Both the position numbers and the translations under genes were made by a program. A stretch of 7,380 nucleotides of DNA from an uncultured bacterium (GTDB lineage: Bacteria > Chloroflexota > Anaerolineae > JACIWP01), in NCBI GenBank assembly GCA_903872005.1, contig CAIQJD010000388.1, positions 1-7,380 of the forward strand, written 5' to 3'. The notes beneath the pieces are model-generated. The model was not told where the DNA came from. It was given only the letters and a program-made list of their open reading frames with translations, and did no database searches. The first letter of the stretch is position 1. Each line of letters opens with the position of its first letter. This document shows, in pieces, positions 1-5,107 of this stretch.

Positions 1-64
1 GCGAACGGCAAGAACTTAGTTTTGCCTTGACGGAGGTAGTGATGCTGGGCTATAACTTGCGAGC

Positions 65-427
65 ATGGCTGTTGTAAGATGTGCACTCATGCTTGACTGG
101 ATTCTGACGGTACCCAAGACCATCGACTGGTCCAGCTACATGGAAGAGGTCGAACAGTGCTCAACCTACTCGGTAGTCATGAACTACCGGTCAGCTTTCA
201 TCCCGAAAGACATGAAGCCCGGAGACAGGTGCTTTGTGTGCTGGGACGGCAAAGTCAGAGGCTGGATGGCTATTATCAATACCGTCGAGAAGTCGGCTCC
301 TTGGAAGTGCTCGACGACTGGAAAGACCTGGGGGCCTGGCAAGTACATTCAGCGTTCCGGACCCTGGCATCCGGTAAAGGGTCCGGACATGGTTGGATTC
401 AGAGGGATTCGGAAGTATACTGCCTAG
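65..427 (+). CDS. Small hypothetical protein, possible PUA/EVE-like fold
   Basis: A 120-residue reading frame, or 112 residues if the internal ATG at 89 is used. I favour 89, because the protein then begins MLDWILTVPKTIDW and the first eight residues look unrelated to the rest; neither start has a good ribosome binding site. Visible features are an early hydrophobic strand (WILTVPKTIDW), a central KPGDRCFVCWDGKVRGWMAI segment and a C-terminal GPDMVGFRGIRKY. A 'GD-x-hydrophobic ... G-x-I' strand pair of this kind is typical of small PUA-like domains (EVE/ASCH group), which bind RNA or modified bases, but I assign this only tentatively. There are no transmembrane segments or signal peptide. GC content and codon use are visibly less GC-biased than in the genes to the right, which suggests a separate origin. 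It has no operon partner in the window; the next gene to the right is convergent. Confidence 0.6.
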   Translation: MAVVRCALMLDWILTVPKTIDWSSYMEEVEQCSTYSVVMNYRSAFIPKDMKPGDRCFVCWDGKVRGWMAIINTVEKSAPWKCSTTGKTWGPGKYIQRSGPWHPVKGPDMVGFRGIRKYTA

Positions 428-534
428 CGATGTTGCCGGTGAGGCCGATGATGTATTTCATAGATTGATACTCAAGTATAAATCTCCCGGTGCAATTGAT
501 ACTTTATGGGCTAAAAGTATCAATCTTCACTGCT
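428..534. promoter_or_regulatory. AT-rich convergent intergenic region with four ATTGATACT-type half-sites
   Basis: This region lies between the stop of the small plus-strand gene and the stop of the minus-strand Fic-like remnant. It holds two inverted-repeat pairs built from one 9-mer. Dyad 1 (462-485) has 11-base arms with one mismatch and a 2-base centre. Dyad 2 (495-524) has perfect 11-base arms, ATTGATACTTT and its complement, around an 8-base loop. Half-sites are at 464-472 (+), 475-483 (-, one mismatch), 495-503 (+) and 516-524 (-). They could be an operator cluster, a bidirectional terminator (short A/T runs flank the arms) or the ends of a decayed mobile element. The sequence does not decide between these. 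Confidence 0.6.
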
Positions 535-650
535 TCAGCGCATGATGTCCAGTGTTTCCTTGGCCACAAAGACGCGCCGATAACGCTCTGTGCCGAAAGG
601 TTCGACAATTTCTTCCTCAACGAGTCTTTCTATGGCAAGGTTGGCTGTAC
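535..650 (-). pseudogene. Remnant of a Fic-family protein C-terminus (winged-helix part)
   Basis: Read on the minus strand, this stretch encodes about 37 residues in one frame ending in TGA. They begin TANLAIERLVEEEIVEP, continue FGTERYRRVFVAKETLDIMR and then stop. The pattern 'TAN-x-AI-xx-LV...GI-x-E...R-x-R-x-FVA-xx-LDI' is what I know from the C-terminal winged-helix tail of many Fic/DOC AMP-transferase family proteins. The catalytic Fic domain, with its HPFxxGNGR motif, is absent: immediately upstream is a palindromic repeat (651-685) and then the Nudix gene. The fragment is most likely a decayed or truncated gene end left after a rearrangement. The frame stays open upstream through the palindrome and into the Nudix gene antiphase, which gives no recognisable protein. 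The family assignment rests on pattern recognition only. Confidence 0.5.
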
Positions 651-685
651 AAGACCTCACAGGTCTTCGAGACCTGTGAGGTCTT
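651..685. repeat. Perfect 16-bp palindromic repeat element
   Basis: The left arm AAGACCTCACAGGTCT (651-666) and its exact complement (670-685) flank a 3-base TCG loop. A further direct copy of the arm end, TGAGGTCTTC, is at 677-686 and again at 694-703, where it overlaps the Nudix stop codon (702-704). Short palindromes with an (A)GACCT..AGGTC(T) core recur between genes in several bacterial phyla, so this is probably a member of an interspersed REP/MITE-like family. It lies 16 bases past the Nudix stop and could also terminate transcription, but no T-run follows on either strand. Confidence 0.8.
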
Positions 686-701
686 CCGGCAGATGAGGTC
701 T

Positions 702-1316
702 TCAGCGACTCCATCTTTCCCACACGAATTCGTGCCCGATGGCGCGGAAAACCCCCCAATCCTGCCACGCCGGCGGGACGCCGCGCAGCGTCGCCGCCAC
801 GCCGGGCAGCTCGGCCGGCGCGACGGCCCGGAAGTCCACAATCTGCTCGCCGGCGTCCTGCGGGTCCGGTCGGGCGTCGCTCACATCCATGATGAAGAAG
901 TACGAGATGAAGCGCAGCGCCTCGCCGGCGCGTTCCAGACGATAGCGCAGCACGCCGGGACAGCCGACGACCTCGGCGACGAAGCCGGTCTCTTCCAAAC
1001 ACTCGCGGGCCGCCGCGTCCAGGGCCGGCTCGTCCCTGTGAATGCCGCCGCTCAACAGGCGATAGGCCGCCGGCGGATAGACGCGCTTGCGGTGCAGCCA
1101 GAGCCGGCCATCCGGCCGGCGCAGGAGCAGGACGACCTCGCCGCGCCGATTCTTCTTACGCAGACCCTCGCGGAGTTCCTCGAAGAAGCCGCGACCGGGG
1201 CCATCCATGTTGACGGTCAGATCGCGCTGGATCAGAGCCGGGAAGCGGCCGGCCAGCGCCATCAGGTCACGCGTTTCAATATCAGCGTAGGCATTCTCAG
1301 GGAGATGTTGGCTCAT
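702..1316 (-). CDS. Nudix hydrolase
   Basis: A 204-residue cytosolic protein with a complete Nudix box G-x5-E-x7-REUxEExGU at residues 90-112: G90, E96, R104, E105, E108, E109, G111. The box glutamates bind the divalent metal used to hydrolyse a nucleoside diphosphate linked to another group. A beta strand of the fold precedes it (EVVLLLRRPDGRLWLHRK, residues 60-77), and strand LRFISYFFIMDV follows. The roughly 55 N-terminal residues ahead of the fold are longer than in minimal Nudix proteins and contain no motif I recognise. The substrate cannot be read from the sequence. The start codon lies 6 bases after the stop of the membrane-protein gene, so this is probably the last gene of the minus-strand cluster. 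Its stop codon is made within a copy of the neighbouring palindromic repeat, so its C-terminus may have been altered by that repeat. Confidence 0.92.
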   Translation of the reverse strand: MSQHLPENAYADIETRDLMALAGRFPALIQRDLTVNMDGPGRGFFEELREGLRKKNRRGEVVLLLRRPDGRLWLHRKRVYPPAAYRLLSGGIHRDEPALDAAARECLEETGFVAEVVGCPGVLRYRLERAGEALRFISYFFIMDVSDARPDPQDAGEQIVDFRAVAPAELPGVAATLRGVPPAWQDWGVFRAIGHEFVWERWSR

Positions 1317-1322
1317 GGCGCG

Positions 1323-2291
1323 TCATTCCGTTGGCTGCGACCGGCGCTTGCGGAGCCACAGCACGCCGCCGGGGAGGCTGGTGACATAGACGATCAACTG
1401 CATCAGCAGCGAGAAGGTCACGGCCAGCTCGCTGGTGGTGGTCTTGCCCAGGGTGGCGTAGAAGAGGTCGAAGGCGCCCTGGTTGACGCCCAGCCCTCCG
1501 ATGGACGGGAGCAGCAGCGGCGCGAAGGCGATCAGCGGGTTGAAGATGAAGATGTAGATCAGCGGGATGCCGGCGCCGACCGCCGAGGCCAGCAGCCAGT
1601 TGACGAGGTTGGTGATGATCAGGACGCCCAGGGAGATCAGGAAGGTTTGGGCCAGCGCGCCCAGATTGTCGCGATAGGCTTGCAGGGCGTCGGAGAGTTT
1701 GCGATAGATGGGCGCGGCCGGCGCGAAGAGACGCACGCGAAAGAGCCGCTCGAAGAGGCCGCGCAGCCGCCGGCTGAGGACGCTGGCGAAGAGGGCGATG
1801 AAGGCCAGGAAGGCCGCGCCGGCGGCCAGGGCCAGGACGCGCAGATCGCTCCGCCCCATCCCGAACGCGGCGTAGGCGGTCAGGGCCGCGCCGGCGGTGA
1901 TGAAAGCCAACAGGCCGACCAGCTTGTCCACCAGGACGGAGACGGCGGCTTCGGCTGTGCGCTCGGTGTAGCGCGCCAGGTCGTAGCCGCGCACCACGTC
2001 GCCGGCGATGATGGGCAGCAGGAAATTGCCGAAGAAGAGGCCAACGAAGGTGAAGCCGAGCAGGCGCGGCAGGGGCAGGTCAATCTGCAGAGCGCGCAAG
2101 AGCAGCTTCCACTTGTAACAGCCGGCGCTGATGGCGAGGACGTAGAGCGCCAGGGCGATCAGGATATAGAGCGCGTTGGCGCGCAGCAGGGCGCGGCCCA
2201 CCAGGGCCAGATCCACTTTGACGAAGAGGAGATAGGCGATCAGCCCCAGGCTGATGACGACCTTGAGCAGGGTGAGGAGGCGGTCTTTCAT
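1323..2291 (-). CDS. Flippase-like integral membrane protein (LPG synthase TM / UPF0104, YbhN-AglD type)
   Basis: A 322-residue polytopic membrane protein with about seven or eight hydrophobic segments (around residues 5-24, 41-57, 79-97, 115-142, 151-172, 212-238, 243-262 and 290-313). It carries the conserved signatures of the family related to the transmembrane part of lysylphosphatidylglycerol synthase: GDVVRGYDL near residue 98, with charged residues between helices, and PSIGGLGVNQGAF near residue 262. Members act in moving or modifying lipid-linked substrates at the inner membrane, and AglD-type relatives sit beside glycosyltransferases. The soluble aminoacyl-transferase domain of MprF is absent, so this is not a lysyl-PG synthase. 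The start ATG overlaps the GT2 stop as ATGA (2288-2291), a sign of translational coupling. The C-terminus is basic (RKRRS), which suggests a cytosolic end. Confidence 0.88.
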   Translation of the reverse strand: MKDRLLTLLKVVISLGLIAYLLFVKVDLALVGRALLRANALYILIALALYVLAISAGCYKWKLLLRALQIDLPLPRLLGFTFVGLFFGNFLLPIIAGDVVRGYDLARYTERTAEAAVSVLVDKLVGLLAFITAGAALTAYAAFGMGRSDLRVLALAAGAAFLAFIALFASVLSRRLRGLFERLFRVRLFAPAAPIYRKLSDALQAYRDNLGALAQTFLISLGVLIITNLVNWLLASAVGAGIPLIYIFIFNPLIAFAPLLLPSIGGLGVNQGAFDLFYATLGKTTTSELAVTFSLLMQLIVYVTSLPGGVLWLRKRRSQPTE

Positions 2292-3244
2292 GGGGCGCCC
2301 CGCTCTGAAGGAGCGCCGGCCGGCGCATCGGCGGCCGGCAAATCCACCTTCTTGGTCGTCCAGGCCATGTCCCAGACCACGTGACGCTCGCGGCGGATGT
2401 AGTAGTCATACGCGCCCAGAAGGCGCGAGAAGCCTTCCACGCTCGCCAGGGCCGCCAGGGTATAGATCAGGCGCAGCGCGCCCCACACTTCGCCCAGGGC
2501 GATGCGTAGCACCTTGCCGGAGTCGAGGCTGCTGACCTTGTAACCATACTTCTTCTTGAGATAGAGGTGGCCGGCATAATTGCGCCGGCGCTGGCGCACG
2601 AAATCGGCCACCGTCTCCGGCCCCATGTTGTACACCACCGCATCGGCCGCATAGCGCACTTGCAGGCCGCGCTTGATGACCAGCGCCTCGACGAAGGCTT
2701 CGTCCATGGCGACATCGGGGGGCAGCCGGTCGAAAACTTTGCGGAAAGCGATCATCTCGCCCAGGCGCGGAATTTCCAGGCAGAGCTGGTGTTCCATTTT
2801 CAGGCGCAGGTGCGACAGGTAGCCGACGATATGGTCAGGGGTGTTGACGGGCACTTTCTGCGCGCCGGTCATACCCACGCCGGGGTCGGCGAACATCCGC
2901 ACCATGGCTTCGACGCTGTCCAGATGCGGCACGGTATCGCCGCTTTCCAGGACGCAGATGGATTCGTGCGCCGCCTGCAAGAAGAGATTGATGGCCGAGG
3001 TCTTGCCCTCGCGTCCCGGCTGCACGATCAACTGAATGCGCGGGCAGCGCGCCTGCCATTCCTGCACGATCTCCACGGTGCGGTCTTTGCAGCCGCTGGC
3101 GACGACGATGATCTCGCTGATTTCGACCATGAAGAGGCGCTGGTTGACCATCGCATCCAGCAGTTTGCCGATATTCGCTTCTTCGTTATAGGCAGTGATC
3201 CCTACACTACAACGGATCTTGGCCTCGGTTGTGCAAGCATCCAC
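2288..3244 (-). CDS. Family 2 glycosyltransferase (GT-A fold)
   Basis: A 318-residue protein that should transfer a sugar from a nucleotide donor. The GT-A fold is visible: first strand and donor-binding loop CSVGITAYNEEANI (residues 12-25), second strand EIIVVASGCKDRTVEIV (44-60, where many relatives have DGSxD), REGKTSAIN (78-86), the metal-site region ESGDT (100-104), the acceptor base region MDEAF (180-184) and a QRRRNYAG motif (218-225) resembling Q-x-x-RW of processive or lipid-linked GT2 enzymes. The usual DxD is changed: the first acid is E100 and the second D103. A hydrophobic stretch at 257-270 may sit on the membrane. Translation starts at GTG (3244-3242), supported by AAAGGA eight bases upstream. 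It overlaps the next gene by ATGA, which suggests its product is handed to the flippase-like protein. The acceptor is unknown. Confidence 0.9.
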   Translation of the reverse strand: MDACTTEAKIRCSVGITAYNEEANIGKLLDAMVNQRLFMVEISEIIVVASGCKDRTVEIVQEWQARCPRIQLIVQPGREGKTSAINLFLQAAHESICVLESGDTVPHLDSVEAMVRMFADPGVGMTGAQKVPVNTPDHIVGYLSHLRLKMEHQLCLEIPRLGEMIAFRKVFDRLPPDVAMDEAFVEALVIKRGLQVRYAADAVVYNMGPETVADFVRQRRRNYAGHLYLKKKYGYKVSSLDSGKVLRIALGEVWGALRLIYTLAALASVEGFSRLLGAYDYYIRRERHVVWDMAWTTKKVDLPAADAPAGAPSERGAP

Positions 3245-3252
3245 GCGACTCG

Positions 3253-3258
3253 TCCTTT
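3253..3258 (-). promoter_or_regulatory. Ribosome binding site of the GT2 gene
   Basis: AAAGGA on the minus strand, with 8 bases to the GTG start at 3244. It fixes the GTG as the start; the codons that follow read MDACTTEAKIRCSVGI and run straight into the fold. Confidence 0.75.
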
Positions 3259-3279
3259 ATACACTGGCGGAGTGATGAG

Positions 3280-3413
3280 CGGGTGCGTTTCACATTTTAG
3301 GAGACGGACAGCGGGGCCAGGTAGTCTAGCCCCTTGCGGGCGTCTTGGCGCTCGGTTAGACGCGCACAAGGCGTTAGACTACATCCCATCGCCCGAAACT
3401 TGAAACACACCCG
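3280..3413. mobile_element. MITE-like inverted-repeat element between radical SAM and GT2 genes
   Basis: A 134-bp non-coding segment bounded by inverted 13-mers: CGGGTGCGTTTCA at 3280-3292 and TGAAACACACCCG at 3401-3413 (12 of 13 match). Inside is a second, longer inverted repeat with 25-base arms at 3321-3345 and 3358-3382, 21 of 25 complementary, around a 12-base loop. The flanks TGATGAG (3273-3279) and TTATGAG (3414-3420) match in 6 of 7 positions, as a degenerate target duplication would. The right edge touches the radical SAM stop codon. The element has no coding capacity. It may act as a terminator or mRNA-processing hairpin within the cluster. A weak -10-like TAAAAT at 3294-3299 points toward the GT2 gene but lacks a matching -35. 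The remaining stretch to the GT2 start (3245-3279) holds only its ribosome binding site. Confidence 0.6.
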
Positions 3414-4805
3414 TTATGAGCCGGCCGGCATGACCGTGCGCCAGGCCACGCGCAGCGTACGCGGCAGGCTGAGCCAGGTCTCTTTCCGCCGCAGCGTGCG
3501 CCAGATGCGCCTGGGGCGCAGGTAGAAGCGCCGGTAGGCTTCCTTCCACTTGCGTTCCACCAACGCGGCCGGCAGATCGGGCATTTCCAGGCGCGCCTTG
3601 CCCTCAAAGAAGACGAAGTCGTCCCACGTATCGGCCAGGACGCGCCCCTGGGCTTTGACCGTGTCGTACATCTCGGTGCCCGGAAAGGGCGTGGCAATGG
3701 AGAAGTTCGCCACCAGCGGGTCCAGCTCGCAAGCAAACCTGATCGTGTCATCCATCGTCTGTTCGGTCTCGCCGGGCATCCCGACAATGAAGAAGCCGAT
3801 GGTCTCCATGCCGACGCGCTTGGCCGCGGTGAAGGCGGCGCGAATCTGGTCGAGGGTGAGATGCTTGTGAATGATGCTATCCAGGATTTGCTGGTTGCCG
3901 CTTTCCACACCGAAGGCCGTGCGGACGCAGCCGGCGCGGCGCATCCGCCCCAGCAGCTCTTCATCGGCCAGGTTGGCGCGGATGCCGTTAATCATGATCC
4001 AGGGCACATGGTGCAGCTTGCGCTCGATCAGCAGGTCGCAAATGTCCAGGACGCGCTGGCGATTGATGTTGAAAGAATCGTCCAGGACGCCGATTTCGGC
4101 CGCGCCCTGTTGGCGCACCAACCATTCCCATTCGTCTACCACGTCGGCCGGCGCGCGCATGCGCCAACGCCGCTCCATGATCTGCGAGCAGTAGGAGCAA
4201 CGATAAGGGCAGCCGCGCGACGTCATGATCGGGAAGCTGCCGCCGGCGACGTGATCCATCAACGGCTGCAAGTTGGTGTAGCGCTCCATCTTGAAGAGGT
4301 GATAGGCCGGCCGGGGCAGGCGATCCAGGTCGAGGGCCGGCCGGTCGAAGTTGTCCTTGATCTGGCCGTCCTGGCGATAGGAGAGGCCGGCCACGCCGGC
4401 CCACGGCGCGCCGGCGGCGACCCGCTCGGACAGCTCGCGCCAGGTATCTTCCCCTTCGCCGCGGACAACGCCATCAATCTCCGGGCGCTCCAGCGATTCG
4501 TGGGGCAAGATCGTGGGGTGCGGCCCGCCCAGAATGATGGGCGTTTGGGGCGCGACGGCTTTGATAGCCTGGGCCTCGCGCCAGGCTGACATGACCTGGG
4601 TGGTATTGGCGGTGATGCCGATGAGGGCCGGCCCGAACTGGCGCACGGCCTCGGCTACGGGCAGCTCTTCGACGTCGCCGTCATGGATGCGCGTCTCATC
4701 GCCGCGCCGCTCCGAGACGGCGGCCAGGTAGGCCAGTCCCAACGAGGGCGAGGTGCGGGTATCTATCGGCAGGTTCGATTTCGGATTGACGAGCAAGACG
4801 CGCAT
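3414..4805 (-). CDS. B12-binding-type radical SAM protein
   Basis: A 463-residue enzyme from the chosen ATG at 4805. The N-terminal part (about 1-130) has the Rossmann-like layout of the cobalamin-binding domain that precedes many radical SAM domains: RVLLVNPKS, SLGLAYLAA, LIGITANTT, IILGGPHPTI, DGVVRGEGE. The canonical B12 ligand motif DxHxxG is not visible, so cobalamin binding is uncertain. The radical SAM domain follows, with C-x3-C-x2-C (C199, C203, C206 in SRGCPYRCSYC) for the [4Fe-4S] cluster, GVESGN near 299-304, and IGFFIVGMPGET near 336-347. The basic C-terminal tail (LRPRRIWRTLRRK) is typical of this class. Relatives act as methyltransferases or cyclases on lipids, tetrapyrroles and natural products; the substrate here is unknown. 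GGGAG lies 10 bases upstream of the ATG. An in-frame TTG at 4844 would add 13 residues, but it falls in a leader hairpin. This is the first gene of the minus-strand cluster. Confidence 0.92.
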   Translation of the reverse strand: MRVLLVNPKSNLPIDTRTSPSLGLAYLAAVSERRGDETRIHDGDVEELPVAEAVRQFGPALIGITANTTQVMSAWREAQAIKAVAPQTPIILGGPHPTILPHESLERPEIDGVVRGEGEDTWRELSERVAAGAPWAGVAGLSYRQDGQIKDNFDRPALDLDRLPRPAYHLFKMERYTNLQPLMDHVAGGSFPIMTSRGCPYRCSYCSQIMERRWRMRAPADVVDEWEWLVRQQGAAEIGVLDDSFNINRQRVLDICDLLIERKLHHVPWIMINGIRANLADEELLGRMRRAGCVRTAFGVESGNQQILDSIIHKHLTLDQIRAAFTAAKRVGMETIGFFIVGMPGETEQTMDDTIRFACELDPLVANFSIATPFPGTEMYDTVKAQGRVLADTWDDFVFFEGKARLEMPDLPAALVERKWKEAYRRFYLRPRRIWRTLRRKETWLSLPRTLRVAWRTVMPAGS

Positions 4806-4833
4806 GGGCGGCCGGCTCCCGCATGATAAATTT

Positions 4834-4858
4834 CGCCCGGCCAACGCTCAGCCGGGCG
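4834..4858 (-). promoter_or_regulatory. Leader hairpin of the radical SAM mRNA
   Basis: Perfect 8-bp arms CGCCCGGC (4834-4841) and GCCGGGCG (4851-4858) with a 9-base loop. By the promoter position, transcription should start at about 4859-4860, so the hairpin forms at the very 5' end of the RNA. Such 5' stems often protect mRNA from decay. AAATTT follows on the minus strand, so early termination is a second possibility. Confidence 0.55.
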
Positions 4859-4865
4859 CGCCGTC

Positions 4866-4893
4866 ATTATAACAGATTCGCGGCGTGTGACAA
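4866..4893 (-). promoter_or_regulatory. Sigma70-type promoter of the radical SAM gene
   Basis: On the minus strand, -35 TTGTCA (4888-4893), a 16-base spacer and -10 TATAAT (4866-4871). The -10 is a perfect match and the -35 has one mismatch. The expected start near 4859 leaves a leader of about 55 bases before the ATG at 4805. Confidence 0.75.
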
Positions 4894-4977
4894 GCAGGGC
4901 CGGCCGCGCCGGCGTGCGGCGCCATGACCGAAGGTGGACCCGAATACGCGTCGGTGAAGTAATGGACTAGCCGACTC

Positions 4978-5006
4978 TTGACGGCTACAAGCAGTGAGCA
5001 TACAAT
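4978..5006 (+). promoter_or_regulatory. Sigma70-type promoter of the FG-GAP gene, with a dyad over the -35
   Basis: -35 TTGACG (4978-4983), a 17-base spacer and -10 TACAAT (5001-5006), each with one mismatch to consensus. An inverted repeat TAGCCG-N8-CGGCTA (4968-4987) covers the -35, a position suited to a repressor or activator. The expected start near 5013 gives a leader of about 95 bases, in which I see nothing beyond the ribosome binding site AAGGAG at 5096-5101. The rest of the divergent gap (4894-4967) is GC-rich with no recognised feature. Confidence 0.7.
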
Positions 5007-5107
5007 AGGTGTCGTGCGTGCATGCGCAACATTTGGGTGCTCCGTATTTCCGAGAGATTCCTGGCCGGTTTCCTATCTCAGTGAGAATGTGCAACAAGGA
5101 GAAGAGC

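Noticed and set aside
7..26. Small bulged hairpin GGCAA...TTGCC as a terminator for a gene to the left
   Set aside because: The stem is short and bulged with no T-run, and no upstream gene is in the window to support it.
157..468. A 103-codon plus-strand frame overlapping the first gene
   Set aside because: It is out of frame with the 65-427 protein, has no start signal, and its composition is unlike that of a folded protein.
490..696. A 68-codon plus-strand frame
   Set aside because: It crosses dyad 2, the Fic-like remnant in antisense and the palindrome. Its end (RPHRSSRPVRSSGR) is just the translated palindrome.
552..2384. A 610-codon open frame on the plus strand
   Set aside because: It runs antisense to the Nudix and flippase genes, which have clear motifs. 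The translation is a low-complexity run of Q, E, D, G and A, as expected opposite GC-rich codons.
3256..3261. TATAAA on the minus strand as a -10 box for the GT2 gene
   Set aside because: It overlaps the ribosome binding site, so a transcript starting from it would lose that site, and no -35 lies at the right distance.
2567..4589. Plus-strand frames at 2567-3403 and 3861-4589
   Set aside because: They are shadows of the GT2 and radical SAM genes, rich in H, A and D with no recognisable domain; the minus-strand proteins explain the sequence.
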